64,000 bases of DNA from Mesorhizobium sp. NZP2077. GTDB taxonomy: Bacteria; Pseudomonadota; Alphaproteobacteria; Rhizobiales; Rhizobiaceae. Under the pieces are notes generated by a model. It was given only the letters and a program-made list of their open reading frames with translations. It did no database searches and was not told the DNA's origin. The stretch lies in contig NZ_CP051293.1 in the NCBI RefSeq assembly GCF_013170805.1, positions 6,578,001 to 6,642,000 of the forward strand, given 5' to 3'. A program made the translations under genes and the position numbers. Below, piece by piece: positions 8,737 through 19,046 of this stretch (its first letter is position 1; each line of letters opens with the position of its first letter).

Positions 8737-9615
8737 GTGAGAGAGCCCTTCAGTTTCGGTACGCCGGAACGTCGGCGCTTTGCCATGCAGTTTGGATACG
8801 ACATGCGGCCGTCCTTCTGGCAGGAAGTCCGTTCGAACTCGCATCTGGTGATTGCAGCGGTCGGCACCGCCGCGCTGCTCGGCGTGGCCGCGGTGGCGCT
8901 CTGGCTGGCATTGCCGACGAGCGAGCGGCAGGCAGCCGCCAGCCAGGAACAAAGCATTCCGACCATTCCGGTGAAGACAATGAAGATCGTCCCTGCCGGA
9001 ACCACGGTGGCCGCGGCGACGGTGCCGCAGCCGGCCCGAAAGTCCGACCAGGTGTCACCGACCGTGGCGGCAGCGAAAGCAAACATACAAGCGCTCGCGG
9101 CCAATGATCCTCGCTGGACCGGGGCACAGCCAAAGGCCGCTTCTGCGGCCCCTGATGCCGATCAAGCAGCAGCCTCCAGCCAAGTGGCCAGCCAGGGTGA
9201 GCCCGCGCCGGACAAACCGGCTACCACGGCGGCATTCGCACAATCGGCGACCGATACCGACGCCACCGCCGAACTTGCCAAGGTTGCCGCGCCGGCACCG
9301 GCGGCAAGCAGCAATCCGGACGGCGCGCAGACCGCGGCCATCCCGGAGGTGCAGCCGCAAGCACCGGAACAAAAACCCGCAAATGCACAAGACGACAATG
9401 CCAAGGCGAAGCCGCGAAAGGTAGCGGCGGCGGGCAGCGGCCTTATCCTCAGGGCTGTGACCATGCGCAGTGCCCCGAAGAAGGGAGCTACCCCCATCGG
9501 CACTGTGCCTGCCCGGACTTCAGTGCAACTGATGGGCTGCAAGCAGTGGTGCGAGATCGTCTACAACGGCAAGCACGGCTGGATCTACAAGAGCTACATC
9601 AAGCCCGGCGCCTGA
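8737..9615 (+). CDS. Membrane-anchored SH3b domain protein
   Basis: A 292-residue protein starting at the GTG at 8737, chosen because a GGAGGTG ribosome site lies six bases before it; the open frame continues 65 codons upstream without any ribosome site. It has a short cytoplasmic N-terminus, one transmembrane helix (LVIAAVGTAALLGVAAVALWLAL) near residues 34-56, and a long alanine/proline/glutamine-rich linker. A C-terminal bacterial SH3 domain follows (LILRAVTMRSAPKKGATPIG ... CEIVYNGKHGWIYKSYI). SH3b domains bind peptidoglycan peptides or other partners in the periplasm, so this is probably a cell-envelope protein. It ends 30 bases from the convergent Mur-ligase gene. Specific role unknown. 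Confidence 0.8.
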   Translation: MREPFSFGTPERRRFAMQFGYDMRPSFWQEVRSNSHLVIAAVGTAALLGVAAVALWLALPTSERQAAASQEQSIPTIPVKTMKIVPAGTTVAAATVPQPARKSDQVSPTVAAAKANIQALAANDPRWTGAQPKAASAAPDADQAAASSQVASQGEPAPDKPATTAAFAQSATDTDATAELAKVAAPAPAASSNPDGAQTAAIPEVQPQAPEQKPANAQDDNAKAKPRKVAAAGSGLILRAVTMRSAPKKGATPIGTVPARTSVQLMGCKQWCEIVYNGKHGWIYKSYIKPGA

Positions 9616-9645
9616 TGCACAGGCGCATTTGCAGCTGAGACCGGC

Positions 9646-10950
9646 CTATGACGACCCGCCGCCGAACAGGCGCCGGAACCGCTGCCTTCTTCTGGCGTGC
9701 CTGCGCCGCCTGACATGGTCGCCATGCTGCTCGAACGGCACCTCATACAGGCCGCAAGTGTCGCAGCCCTCGCGCTTGCCGCAGACAGGCATCCAGCATT
9801 TGACGTCATGCGTCCAGGCGAGCGCGATGCGCTCCAAATGAAGGTTTGAAGAGCTTTTGACCAGGATCAACTCGCCCGGCACTGCCGTGCGCCTGATATG
9901 GTCGGAGACTTCCTTCGGCGTGCGAAGCTCGACGAACCGGCCGCTGTCGCGGTCAGCCTGCCCTGCCCCGGAGCGATGTGCATTGTCACCGGTATAGATC
10001 ACCTGATCGGCGATTTCCCGCGCAGCTTTGTAGGCTTGGGCGTATTTCCTGGACGAGCCGGAATAGTCCGATATCTGGCCAAGCACGATGCGCTTGCGAT
10101 CGACAGTGGCCTTCGCCACCATGTCCAAGGCAAGGTTGATCGAGTGCCACGGCGCCTTGGCGGCGTCGACGATGAAGTGCGGACCATCGTCGGTGACGAG
10201 CACGGCACAGCGATTGGCCAATGGCTGGAAAGTCGCCACCTGGGCGGCAATCTTATCCGGAGCGACGCCCAGTTCGAGCGCCGTCGCGACCGCAGCAGCG
10301 GTCGGCAGCCAGAAATGTTCGCCCGGAAACGGCGTCTTGAGTTCAAGTATGCCGCCGCGCCAGTGGATCGAAAGCGTCAGGCGATCCGGATAGGCGGCGT
10401 GGATGTCAGTGACACGATAGTCGGCCAATTCAGCCGTGCCGAAGCTGACGACACGGCATCCGGTGCCAGCAGCCATGCCGGCCACGTGGGGATCGTCGGC
10501 GTTGAGGACCGCAAGGCCGTCTGGCCGCAGCGCTTCAACCAATGCGCGTTTTTCCCTGGCAACATTCTCGACGGTTCGGAAACTGGAAAAGTGCTCAAGG
10601 CGAACCATGGTGACGACAGCCACATGCGGCTGCAGCATTTCCGCCATTGGCCGCAGCGTGTCGACGCCGAAGGCGCCGGCTTCGAAGACGACGTAGTCGA
10701 CCTCACCCGCTTGCCTCATGCGCTTGTAGAGCGTGCTGACCAGCGAGTTGATGGTGTTGGCGAGCACGCGTGCATAGGTCGGCCGATGGGCGGCCAATAT
10801 GTGCCCAAGCAGCGCCGTGACCGTCGATTTTCCCGAACTGCCAGTGACGCCGATGAAGGTCGCCTTACTTTTCGCCCGGGCGCGCCTGGCCCTGTAGACC
10901 TTGACGCGACGCTGCAACTCTTCGCGAATCTTCCGCAATCTCGCCTTCAT
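9646..10950 (-). CDS. Mur ligase family protein (MurF-like)
   Basis: A 434-residue ATP-dependent ligase of the Mur fold. The P-loop GVTGSSGKSTVTALLG is near residues 34-49, the catalytic region carries VVFEAGAFGVD and VAVVTMVRLEHF, and the third domain begins at GLAVLNADDPHVAGM. It has a basic N-terminal helix instead of the UDP-sugar-binding domain of a true MurE or MurF, so it probably ligates an amino acid or peptide to a different acceptor. I start at the ATG at 10950 after AGAGGG; a GTG eight codons upstream is possible. The C-terminal tail has several cysteines (CWMPVCGKREGCDTCGLYE), which may bind a metal and is unusual for the family. Standalone gene. Confidence 0.75.
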   Translation of the reverse strand: MKARLRKIREELQRRVKVYRARRARAKSKATFIGVTGSSGKSTVTALLGHILAAHRPTYARVLANTINSLVSTLYKRMRQAGEVDYVVFEAGAFGVDTLRPMAEMLQPHVAVVTMVRLEHFSSFRTVENVAREKRALVEALRPDGLAVLNADDPHVAGMAAGTGCRVVSFGTAELADYRVTDIHAAYPDRLTLSIHWRGGILELKTPFPGEHFWLPTAAAVATALELGVAPDKIAAQVATFQPLANRCAVLVTDDGPHFIVDAAKAPWHSINLALDMVAKATVDRKRIVLGQISDYSGSSRKYAQAYKAAREIADQVIYTGDNAHRSGAGQADRDSGRFVELRTPKEVSDHIRRTAVPGELILVKSSSNLHLERIALAWTHDVKCWMPVCGKREGCDTCGLYEVPFEQHGDHVRRRRHARRRQRFRRLFGGGSS

Positions 10951-11005
10951 CGCGCCCTCTAGCCTCTGAAACACTAGGCCATGGGAACCTCAAGTCAAAT
11001 GCGCT

Positions 11006-11767
11006 TCAGATGCAGCGGCCGCCATCGACCTCCAGCGCCACGCCGGTGATGAAGGCGGCTTCATCCGATGCCAGCCAGAGCGCGGCATTGGCGATATCGA
11101 GCGGCGTCGACAGCCGGCCAAGCGGGATCGAGGCGCGAAATGTCTCGCGAATCTCGAGCGTGTCGGCGCCCATGAATCTCTCCAGCATGCCGGTTTCGCC
11201 CGCGACCGGACAGAGGCAGTTGACGCGGATGTTCTTTGGCGCGAGTTCCACCGCCATCGATTTGGTGGCTGTGATCGCCCAGCCTTTCGAGGCATTGTAC
11301 CAGGTGAGGCCGGGGCGTGGCCTGAGACCAGCGGTGGACGCCGTGGTCAGGATGACGCCGCCGCCTTGCCGCTCCATGATCGGCACGACGGCAAGGGCTG
11401 CGTGATAGATCGCCTTCATGTTGACCGCGGTGATCAGGTCGAACGTCTCCTCGTCGACCTTCAGCATGTCGCCGTTGCGATGGGTGAAGCCGGCATTGTT
11501 GACCATGATGTCGATGCGGCCGAAGGCGCTTTTTGCGGCATAGACCATCTCGTCGAATTCGGAGCGGAGCGAAACATCCGTCTGCGTCCAGATCGCAGCC
11601 TCGCCGATCTCGCCGGCGACGCGTTCCGCACCCTTGGCGTTGAGGTCGGCGACGACCACCCTGGCGCCCTCTTCGGCAAAACGCTTGGCCATGCCTTCAC
11701 CGAAACCGGATGCCGCGCCGGTGATGATGGCGACCTTGTTTTCCAGACGCATGCTTTTCCCGCTCAT
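11006..11767 (-). CDS. SDR family oxidoreductase
   Basis: A 253-residue classical short-chain dehydrogenase. It has the NAD(P) site TGAASGFGEGMAKRF, an acidic residue at the end of beta-2 (VVVADLN, which favours NAD), NNAG at IMVNNAGFT, and the catalytic Ser/Tyr/Lys in TTASTAG and WYNASKGW. The C-terminal GVALEVDGGRCI is typical of 3-oxoacyl-ACP-reductase/glucose-1-dehydrogenase-like members. The start at 11767 follows GGAAAG at good spacing. It is separated by about 55 bases from the Mur-ligase-like gene on the same strand. The substrate is not identifiable. Confidence 0.88.
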   Translation of the reverse strand: MSGKSMRLENKVAIITGAASGFGEGMAKRFAEEGARVVVADLNAKGAERVAGEIGEAAIWTQTDVSLRSEFDEMVYAAKSAFGRIDIMVNNAGFTHRNGDMLKVDEETFDLITAVNMKAIYHAALAVVPIMERQGGGVILTTASTAGLRPRPGLTWYNASKGWAITATKSMAVELAPKNIRVNCLCPVAGETGMLERFMGADTLEIRETFRASIPLGRLSTPLDIANAALWLASDEAAFITGVALEVDGGRCI

Positions 11768-12061
11768 TGATGTCTTTCCGGAGCCAATAAGGCGACTGAC
11801 CGCCTCGGCCCATGCCGCGACAGACAACGCGCTATTTCTCCCTTAGCTTTCGTCACATTCACGTTCTATGCTGCAACTGCGAAAGCTTCCGGAGTCTTCG
11901 TTCACCGACAAGCCTCCGGCAAGCGCCAGTGTCAAGCGCACAGGTGGACCCAATCAATATCCGGCGATTGGTCCTCGCTGTGACACCATGGCACTGGAAA
12001 ATTTAAATCGATTAGAATATATCAGCCGCGTACTCGCTAGCGGCGTCAAAGCGGACAGACC

Positions 12062-13531
12062 ATGACCAGCCAGATCATCCCCGTCGACCCTTTCGACTTC
12101 ATCATTTTCGGCGGCACCGGCGACCTGTCGGAACGCAAGCTTCTGCCATCGCTCTACTATCGCCAGCGTGACCATCAATTCTCCGAGCCGACACGCATCA
12201 TCGGCACGTCGCGCTCGAAGATGAGCGATCAAGAATTCCAGGCCTTCGCCAGCCAGGCGATTTCCGACCACGTCAAGCCGGCCGATATCGACGCCAAGGA
12301 GCTGAAGACCTTCCTGGCCCGGCTTTCCTACGTCTCCGCCGATGCGACGACCGGCGCCGGCTTCGACAAGCTCAAGAAGGCGATCGGCGAGAGCCAGAGC
12401 ATCCGCGCCTTCTACCTCGCCGTGGCGCCGGCGCTGTTCGGCGATATCTCGCACAAGCTCAAAGAGAACAAGCTAATCACGCCGAACTCGCGCATCGTGC
12501 TGGAGAAGCCGATCGGCCGCGACCTTGCCTCGGCGCAAGCGCTCAACGATCTGGTCGGCGACGATTTCCACGAAAGCCAGATTTTCCGCATCGACCACTA
12601 TCTCGGCAAGGAGACGGTGCAGAACCTGATGGCGCTGCGCTTTGCCAACGCGCTCTATGAGCCGCTCTGGAACTCCGCCCATATCGACCACGTGCAGATC
12701 ACCGTCGCCGAGACCGTCGGCCTGGAAGACCGCGTCACCTATTACGACAAGGCCGGCGCGCTGCGCGACATGGTGCAGAACCACATGCTGCAGCTGCTGT
12801 GCCTCGTCGCCATGGAGGCGCCGTCATCGATGGACGCCGACGCCGTGCGCGACGAGAAGCTGAAGGTGCTGCGCGCGTTGAACCGCATCAACGGCAACGA
12901 GGCGCCGAAGCAAACCGTGCGTGGCCAGTATCGCGCCGGCGCCTCTGCCGGCGGGCCGGTGAAGGGCTATGTCGAGGAGCTCGGCAAGGACAGCAACACC
13001 GAGACCTTCGTCGCCATCAAGGCCGAGATCGGCACCTGGCGTTGGGCGGGCGTGCCGTTCTACCTCAGGACCGGCAAGCGGCTGGCGACCCGGGTTTCGG
13101 AAATCGTCATCGAGTTCAAGCCGATCCCGCATTCGATCTTTGGCGACAGCGCCGGACCGATCTTCGCCAACCAGCTGGTCATCCGGCTGCAGCCCGACGA
13201 AGGCGTCAAGCAGTTCATCATGATCAAGGATCCGGGTCCGGGCGGAATGCGGCTGCGCCAGATCTCGCTGGATATGAGCTTCGCGCAATCCTTCGACGGC
13301 CGTGCGCCCGATGCCTATGAACGGCTGATCATGGATGTCATCCGCGGCAACCAGACGCTGTTCATGCGCCGTGACGAGGTCGAAGCGGCGTGGAAATGGA
13401 TCGACCCAATCCAGAATGCCTGGGAAGGCGCCAAGCAGGAAGCACAGGGCTATACGGCCGGAACATGGGGGCCATCGGCCTCGATAGCGCTGATCGAACG
13501 TGACGGGCGGACATGGCACGAGAGCAATTGA
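12062..13531 (+). CDS. zwf: Glucose-6-phosphate 1-dehydrogenase
   Basis: A 489-residue cytoplasmic enzyme that oxidises glucose-6-phosphate to 6-phosphogluconolactone with NADP. The nucleotide site FGGTGDLSERKLLPSLY is near residues 16-32, and the signature RIDHYLGKE, with the catalytic histidine region, is near 177-185. Length matches bacterial G6PD. It is the first gene of a zwf-pgl-edd operon that feeds the Entner-Doudoroff pathway, the main glucose route in rhizobia. Its stop overlaps the start of pgl by 19 bases. The 230-base leader upstream is AT-rich near 12000 but I cannot assign an operator. Confidence 0.97.
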   Translation: MTSQIIPVDPFDFIIFGGTGDLSERKLLPSLYYRQRDHQFSEPTRIIGTSRSKMSDQEFQAFASQAISDHVKPADIDAKELKTFLARLSYVSADATTGAGFDKLKKAIGESQSIRAFYLAVAPALFGDISHKLKENKLITPNSRIVLEKPIGRDLASAQALNDLVGDDFHESQIFRIDHYLGKETVQNLMALRFANALYEPLWNSAHIDHVQITVAETVGLEDRVTYYDKAGALRDMVQNHMLQLLCLVAMEAPSSMDADAVRDEKLKVLRALNRINGNEAPKQTVRGQYRAGASAGGPVKGYVEELGKDSNTETFVAIKAEIGTWRWAGVPFYLRTGKRLATRVSEIVIEFKPIPHSIFGDSAGPIFANQLVIRLQPDEGVKQFIMIKDPGPGGMRLRQISLDMSFAQSFDGRAPDAYERLIMDVIRGNQTLFMRRDEVEAAWKWIDPIQNAWEGAKQEAQGYTAGTWGPSASIALIERDGRTWHESN

Positions 13532-14229
13532 CCAGCGCCAGCTACAACTGGAACGCTTTCCCCGACCGGCCGCAACTGGCGGCGACGCTGGCTGGCCGCG
13601 TGGCCGATCGCCTGAACAAGGCAATCGCCGAGCGCGGCACGGCCGTGCTGGCCGTGTCCGGCGGCACGACGCCGGCAAAGTTCTTCGCCGCCCTCTCAGT
13701 GGCGCCGATCGCCTGGGACAAGGTGATCGTGACGCTGGTCGACGAGCGTTTCGTGCCGGCCTCCTCACCGCGTTCCAATGCCGGGCTGGTTGCCGCCAAT
13801 CTGTTGCAGAACGCAGCCAAGGCGGCGCGCTTCGTGCCTCTCTACCATGAGGCATCAGGCATCGAGGATGCAGCGGCATCCGACGATGCCGCATTGCGAA
13901 CCCTGCCCTGGCCACTCGATGTCGTGGTGCTCGGCATGGGGCCGGACGGCCACACCGCCTCGTTCTTTCCCGATGCCGACGATCTGGCAAAACTCCTCGA
14001 TCCGGCCTCGGACAGGATCATCCTGCCGGTTCATGCGGCCAGTGCGGGCGAGCCTCGGCTGACCCTGACGCTGGCGCGCATCATCGATGCCGGCTTCATC
14101 GCGCTGCACATAGAGGGCGAGGACAAGCGCATCGCCTTTGACGGCGCGGTCGCGCCCGGACCGCGAAAACCGATCCGTGCCGTACTCGACGCTGCACCCA
14201 GGCCCGTAGAGGTTTTCTGGGCGCCCTGA
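13513..14229 (+). CDS. pgl: 6-phosphogluconolactonase
   Basis: A 238-residue protein of the NagB/DevB fold that hydrolyses 6-phosphogluconolactone to 6-phosphogluconate. Motifs are [13 protein letters not shown] near residues 47-59, VTLVDERFV, and the signature [17 protein letters not shown] near 138-154. The start lies inside the 3' end of zwf, so the two are translationally coupled. It sits between zwf and edd, as in other alphaproteobacteria. Function is well supported by both sequence and context. Confidence 0.96.
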   Translation: MAREQLTSASYNWNAFPDRPQLAATLAGRVADRLNKAIAERGTAVLAVSGGTTPAKFFAALSVAPIAWDKVIVTLVDERFVPASSPRSNAGLVAANLLQNAAKAARFVPLYHEASGIEDAAASDDAALRTLPWPLDVVVLGMGPDGHTASFFPDADDLAKLLDPASDRIILPVHAASAGEPRLTLTLARIIDAGFIALHIEGEDKRIAFDGAVAPGPRKPIRAVLDAAPRPVEVFWAP

Positions 14230-14299
14230 TCTTACGTTTAGTGGTCCCGGCAACTGCGGGAGGATGTTTCCGGGACCTCGCCTGAAAGGACCGATCGCC

Positions 14300-16123
14300 A
14301 TGACCGCAAGACGCGACATCGAAGCCATCACGGAGCGCATCCGCCAACGCTCGAAGGCAGGACGTGAGCGCTATCTCGGCCGTATCGCCGAGGCATCGAA
14401 CCAGACCGCCAACCGGTCGGTGCTGTCCTGCGGCAACCTCGCCCACGGCTTTGCGGTGTGCAGCCCCTCGGAGAAGCTGGCGCTCGGTGCCGACAAGGTG
14501 CCCAATCTCGGCATCATCACCTCCTACAACGACATGCTGTCGGCGCATCAGCCCTTCGAAACCTTCCCAGCGCTGATCAAGGACGCCGCGCGCGAAGCCG
14601 GCGGCATCGCCCAGGTGGCCGGTGGCGTGCCGGCAATGTGCGACGGCGTCACGCAGGGCCAGCCCGGCATGGAATTGTCGCTGTTTTCGCGCGACGTGAT
14701 CGCCATGTCGGCAGCGGTCGGCCTGTCGCACAATATGTTCGACGCCGCGGTCTTTCTCGGCGTCTGCGACAAGATCGTGCCGGGGCTGGTGATCGCGGCA
14801 CTGACCTTCGGCCATCTGCCGGCAGTGTTCATCCCGGCCGGGCCGATGACGACCGGCCTGCCCAACGATGAGAAAGCCAAGGTTCGCCAGCTTTATGCCG
14901 AGGGCAAGGCGGGACGCGCCGAGTTGCTCGAAGCCGAGTCCAAATCCTACCATGGGCCGGGCACCTGCACCTTCTACGGCACGGCCAACTCCAACCAGAT
15001 GCTGATGGAGATTATGGGCCTGCACACGCCGGGCGCCTCCTTCGTCAATCCTGGCACGCCGCTGCGCGAAGCCTTGACGCGCGAGGCGACGAAGCGGGCG
15101 CTGGCGATCACCGCGCTCGGCAACGCCTATACCCCGGTCGGGCGCATGATCGACGAGCGCTCATTCGTCAACGGCGTCGTTGGCCTGCATGCCACCGGCG
15201 GCTCGACCAACCACACCATCCACCTGATCGCCATGGCGGCGGCAGCAGGCGTCGCCCTGACCTGGCAGGACATTTCCGACCTGTCGGAAGCCGTGCCGCT
15301 CTTGGCGCGCGTCTACCCGAACGGCCTTGCGGACGTGAACCATTTCCACGCCGCCGGCGGGCTCGGCTTCCTGATCCGCGAACTGCTGGACGAAGGCGTC
15401 CTGCACGGGGATGTGCAGACGGTGTGGGGCGAAGGCCTGCGGCCCTATGCGGTCGAGGCAAAGCTCGGCGCCGACGGCTCCGTGGTGCGCGAGGCCTCGC
15501 CGCAGGCAAGCGGCGACGAAAAGGTGCTGGCGCCGTTCCACAAGGCGTTCCAGCCGACAGGCGGGCTGAAGGTGCTGGCGGGCAATCTCGGCCATGCCGT
15601 CATCAAGACCTCGGCCGTCAAGCCGGAACGGCGCCTCATCGAGGCGCCGGCCAAGGTGTTCGACAGCCAGCAGGGCCTGAACGAAGCGTTCAAGGCGGGC
15701 ACGCTGACCGGCGATTTCATCGCCGTCATCCGCTTCCAGGGTCCGAAGGCCAACGGCATGCCGGAACTGCACAAGCTGACCACCGTGCTCGGCATCCTGC
15801 AGGATCGCGGCCAGCGCGTGGCCCTGGTCACCGACGGGCGCATGTCAGGCGCTTCCGGCAAGGTGCCGGCGGCGATCCATGTGACGCCGGAAGCGGTCGA
15901 GGACGGGCCGATCGCCCGGATCCATGACGGCGACATCATCCGCCTCGACGCCGATGCCGGCACGCTCGAAGTGCTGGTACCGGGGACGGAATTCGCGCTG
16001 CGTCGTACCGCGGAAGTCGATCTCATCGGCAACGAGTTCGGCTTCGGCCGCGAGCTTTTCGCCGGTTTCCGACAGCTGGTCGGCCGTGCCGACCACGGCG
16101 CCAGCGCATTCGGAACCGCCTGA
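14300..16123 (+). CDS. edd: Phosphogluconate dehydratase
   Basis: A 607-residue iron-sulfur dehydratase converting 6-phosphogluconate to 2-keto-3-deoxy-6-phosphogluconate. It belongs to the IlvD/Edd family: [19 protein letters not shown] and GVCDKIVPG carry cluster cysteines, and [18 protein letters not shown] is the C-terminal signature. I start at the ATG at 14300 ([14 protein letters not shown]), which follows AAAGGACC and matches the family N-terminus; the 12 upstream codons belong to the leader. The matching aldolase gene eda is not in the window, so it must lie elsewhere. The operon ends at the bidirectional terminator at 16145. Confidence 0.96.
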   Translation: MTARRDIEAITERIRQRSKAGRERYLGRIAEASNQTANRSVLSCGNLAHGFAVCSPSEKLALGADKVPNLGIITSYNDMLSAHQPFETFPALIKDAAREAGGIAQVAGGVPAMCDGVTQGQPGMELSLFSRDVIAMSAAVGLSHNMFDAAVFLGVCDKIVPGLVIAALTFGHLPAVFIPAGPMTTGLPNDEKAKVRQLYAEGKAGRAELLEAESKSYHGPGTCTFYGTANSNQMLMEIMGLHTPGASFVNPGTPLREALTREATKRALAITALGNAYTPVGRMIDERSFVNGVVGLHATGGSTNHTIHLIAMAAAAGVALTWQDISDLSEAVPLLARVYPNGLADVNHFHAAGGLGFLIRELLDEGVLHGDVQTVWGEGLRPYAVEAKLGADGSVVREASPQASGDEKVLAPFHKAFQPTGGLKVLAGNLGHAVIKTSAVKPERRLIEAPAKVFDSQQGLNEAFKAGTLTGDFIAVIRFQGPKANGMPELHKLTTVLGILQDRGQRVALVTDGRMSGASGKVPAAIHVTPEAVEDGPIARIHDGDIIRLDADAGTLEVLVPGTEFALRRTAEVDLIGNEFGFGRELFAGFRQLVGRADHGASAFGTA

Positions 16124-16144
16124 TCGTCTTCCGGATGTTCAATA

Positions 16145-16173
16145 AAAAAGGGCGGCCTTGAGCCGCCCTTTTT
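16145..16173. terminator. Bidirectional rho-independent terminator
   Basis: A perfect 12-bp stem (AAAAAGGGCGGC with GCCGCCCTTTTT) around a five-base loop has an A-run on one side and a T-run on the other. It can terminate both edd from the left and the VWA gene from the right. Confidence 0.92.
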
Positions 16174-16186
16174 GTCCGTCTGCATT

Positions 16187-17860
16187 CTACTGTACTTTAA
16201 GCTCGGTCCGCTCGCCGGCCTTGACCGTGAACGGCGTCTCCTTCTCGGCCTTGTCGGTGGTGAAGGTGGTCACCAGCGCATAGTCGCCGGCCGCCAGCGT
16301 CGTCTGCATCTTTTCGCCATAGGCGTAGGTGATCTGCTTGCGCTCGCCCTGGAGGTTCTTCTTGGCCTCAAAGATCTTGAAGCCGTCCGCGCCTGGCGCG
16401 TCGACCGCCAGGACGCCCGCGTTCAGTATCACGTTGACATCGGTCATCTGCCCGACCGTCACACTGAAAGGCTGTTCGGTGGACACGGCCTGGACATCGA
16501 CGCCCATCACATAATCGCCCGGAGGCAGATCGAACTGGCTGTCGGGGCCGTAGGCGTAGGTCACCTGATCGCGCGTGCCATCGAGCTTCTTGGCCGCCTT
16601 GTAGACCTTCCAACCCACATCGGTCTCGGCCTTCTCGCCGCCCTGGGTGTAGAAGGCGTTGGCCTTGGCCTTGCCGACGCCAACGATGATGTCCTTGTCG
16701 ACGACCTGGCCGGCGGCAAGCTGCATGGTCTCGCTCGCCTCGCCGGCTCCCAGCTTCACGGTGATCTTGGTCTCGCCGGCCGGGACGACGTACTTGACCT
16801 CGCCATAGTTGCTGTCGGACGTGCCGCCGGGATAGGCGATGATGATCTGCGCATTGCGGTCGACATCGGCGCCGGGCGCCGGCCGGGCGTGGATGGAAAT
16901 CTCCGCGGCATTCAGGTTGAGCGCCACCTCCGTCGTCTTGTCGGCCGTCAGTGAGACCTTCTGCTCGGCCTTGGCGGCGCCGCTTGTGGCTACGACAATG
17001 TAGTTGCCAGCCGGAATGTGGAACTTGATGGCGTTGTAACCGTAGTTGACATTGTCTCCACCGACACCCTTGGCATCGTCCTTGAAGACTTCATAGTAGA
17101 CGTCTGTCTTCGGCGCCTCGCCGCCCTCTTTGAGGAACGCTTGCGGGATGAGATTGTAGTCAACCTCGGCTGCTTTCGGGGCGGGCGCAGGAGCAGGCGC
17201 CGGTTCGGGGGCTGGCGCGGGAGCCGGGGCTGGTGCGGGCGCTGCGACGGTCTCGACCAGCGCTTCCTGCAGCGCCTTCTCGTCGGAGGCCTGGATGTAC
17301 TTGCCGCCGGTGTTGTCGGCAAGGCAAGCGATCTGCTTGCCTTCGTCAGCGGTCAGGCCGAAGCCGACGACGTCGGCGGTGAAGTCGACGCCGGACGCCT
17401 CGAGTTCCTTGCCAAGCGCACAGGGGTCGCCGCCGCAGGTTTCGAGCCCGTCGGTGATTAGAACGACGGTCGCCTTGTCCTCGGTGTATTTCAGCGCTTC
17501 GGCCGCCTGCTTGACGGCCGCCGTCAGCGGCGTCTTGCCGAGGAATTTCAGACTGTCGGCAGCATCCGTGATGGCGCTTGCCGAGCCCGCCTGGGGCGGC
17601 ACGATCAGCTGGATGTCCTCGCAGCTGCCCTTTTCGCGATGGCCATAGGCCATGAAGCCGATCTCGTCGTCGGCGGGAACCGATTGAAGCACGGTCCTCA
17701 GCGACTCCCGGGCGATTTCGAGCTTGGGCTTGCCGTCGATCTGCGCCCACATCGAGCCGGAAGCGTCGAGAATGATGATGACCTTGTTTGCGGCAAAGCC
17801 GAACGTCGTCATGAAAAACAGGAAGATCGCCGCAGCGACGCCCCGCGCAAATACCGCCAT
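16187..17860 (-). CDS. Secreted VWA-domain protein with repeated C-terminal beta modules
   Basis: A 557-residue exported protein. The signal peptide is [20 protein letters not shown]..., cleaved near GFA-AN. A von Willebrand A domain follows at about residues 26-210, with the MIDAS motif DASGS at 32-36 and the later TDG in [12 protein letters not shown]. Next come a Pro-Ala repeat linker and then four similar beta-rich modules with the shared shape [16 protein letters not shown]...DLPPGDY. The start at 17860 follows AGGAGA; the longer frame upstream would bury the signal peptide. The gene converges on edd at a shared terminator. It is probably a periplasmic or surface adhesion or scaffold protein; no partner gene is adjacent. 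Confidence 0.85.
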   Translation of the reverse strand: MAVFARGVAAAIFLFFMTTFGFAANKVIIILDASGSMWAQIDGKPKLEIARESLRTVLQSVPADDEIGFMAYGHREKGSCEDIQLIVPPQAGSASAITDAADSLKFLGKTPLTAAVKQAAEALKYTEDKATVVLITDGLETCGGDPCALGKELEASGVDFTADVVGFGLTADEGKQIACLADNTGGKYIQASDEKALQEALVETVAAPAPAPAPAPAPEPAPAPAPAPKAAEVDYNLIPQAFLKEGGEAPKTDVYYEVFKDDAKGVGGDNVNYGYNAIKFHIPAGNYIVVATSGAAKAEQKVSLTADKTTEVALNLNAAEISIHARPAPGADVDRNAQIIIAYPGGTSDSNYGEVKYVVPAGETKITVKLGAGEASETMQLAAGQVVDKDIIVGVGKAKANAFYTQGGEKAETDVGWKVYKAAKKLDGTRDQVTYAYGPDSQFDLPPGDYVMGVDVQAVSTEQPFSVTVGQMTDVNVILNAGVLAVDAPGADGFKIFEAKKNLQGERKQITYAYGEKMQTTLAAGDYALVTTFTTDKAEKETPFTVKAGERTELKVQ

Positions 17861-18019
17861 CGAAATCTCCTGAGTTAGCCCCCTAGTCCGCACAGGGAAG
17901 CTATTTGACGCCGCGTCAGGACACAAGCCCAGGCGCTGCCATCTCGTTCAGGCGCCCTTAGCGGGAACAGAGCGTTCGTGCCGGGCAGCGGGCGTCGCGA
18001 GCCCAGACCGGAGTCCGGC

Positions 18020-19039
18020 TCAATAGGTCGTGCGGCGCTCTTCCGAAGGCGGCCTGCCGAATTGCAGCCGGTAGCTCTGGGCGAAATAGGAGTGCGATGT
18101 GAAGCCGGTCGCGATCGCCACGTCGAGGATCGGCATGTTGGTCTGGCGCAGCAATTCGCGCGCCCGCTCCAACCGCAACCGCATGTAATAGCGGCCAGGC
18201 GTGACGTTGAGGTGGCGCAGGAACAGGCGCTCCACCTGGCGCACCGAAAGGCCGGCCGATTTGGCGAGCTGCACCGCCGACAGCGGCTCGTCGAGATGGT
18301 CGGCCATCAGTTCGACGATGCGCCTCAGCTTCTCAGACTTGCCGGTCAGGTCGCGTTCCGGCCCGACGCGCTGGCGGTCGCCGGCAGAGCGGATGCGTTC
18401 GTGCTGAAACTGGTTGGCGACGCCATTGGCGAGGTTGGAGCCGAAGTCACCGCGCACGATCTCCAGCATCAGGTCGATCGAGGTGGTGCCGCCGGCGCAA
18501 GTGTAGCGCTTGCGGTCAATCTCGAAGACATTGCCGGTACAATTGATGTCGGGGAAGCGCTCCATGAAGCCGGCGCGGTTTTCCCAATGGATGGTGCAGC
18601 GGTAGCCGTCGAGTTGGCCGGCCTCGGCCAGCAGGTAGGATCCGACCGACAGAGCGCCGAGCGCGTTGCCGCGCCGGCCCCAGCTGCGCAAAGCAGCCAG
18701 AACCTTGCTCTTGCCGGGGAATTCCGTCGTCAGGCCGACCGAGACGAAGAGGATGTCGACCGGCGGCAGGTCGGCGACGGCATAGTCGATCTTGAGCGGC
18801 AGACCGTTGGACGCCATCACCGGATCGCCATCGGCCGACACCGTCGTCCAACCATAGAAATCGCGGCCGAGCAGTCGGTTCGCCGAACGGAAGGTGTCGA
18901 TGGCGGCGGCCAGCGAGAACATGGAAAACTTGTCGACCAGCAGGAAGGCGAACTGCCGGCCACCTTGAACGGGATCACTCGTGACCGGCCGTTCCGGGGA
19001 AATGGTGGGGTTCGGCAAAACTGGCGCTTTCAGGGTCAA
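18020..19039 (-). CDS. GlxA family transcriptional regulator (DJ-1/PfpI plus AraC HTH)
   Basis: A 339-residue regulator with an N-terminal DJ-1/PfpI amidotransferase-like domain (about 28-200, FAFLLVDKFSMFSLAAAIDTF ... GSYLLAEAGQLDGYRCTIHWE) and a C-terminal AraC double HTH (about 235-335, LSVRQVERLFLRHL and ATGFTSHSYFAQSYRLQFG). The family includes regulators of choline, carnitine, arginine and glycine-betaine catabolism. It begins seven bases after the folD stop on the same strand, so it is probably co-transcribed with folD. That suggests a link to one-carbon or methylamine-type metabolism, which is inference. The effector is unknown. Confidence 0.88.
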   Translation of the reverse strand: MTLKAPVLPNPTISPERPVTSDPVQGGRQFAFLLVDKFSMFSLAAAIDTFRSANRLLGRDFYGWTTVSADGDPVMASNGLPLKIDYAVADLPPVDILFVSVGLTTEFPGKSKVLAALRSWGRRGNALGALSVGSYLLAEAGQLDGYRCTIHWENRAGFMERFPDINCTGNVFEIDRKRYTCAGGTTSIDLMLEIVRGDFGSNLANGVANQFQHERIRSAGDRQRVGPERDLTGKSEKLRRIVELMADHLDEPLSAVQLAKSAGLSVRQVERLFLRHLNVTPGRYYMRLRLERARELLRQTNMPILDVAIATGFTSHSYFAQSYRLQFGRPPSEERRTTY

Positions 19040-19046
19040 CCCGGGC

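Noticed and set aside
12824..13990. Minus-strand open frame opposite zwf and pgl
   Set aside because: Antisense to two enzymes with intact motifs; arginine/proline-rich shadow.
17161..17250. Pro-Ala codon repeats in the VWA gene as a CRISPR or minisatellite
   Set aside because: They encode an in-frame Pro-Ala linker and lack repeat-spacer structure.
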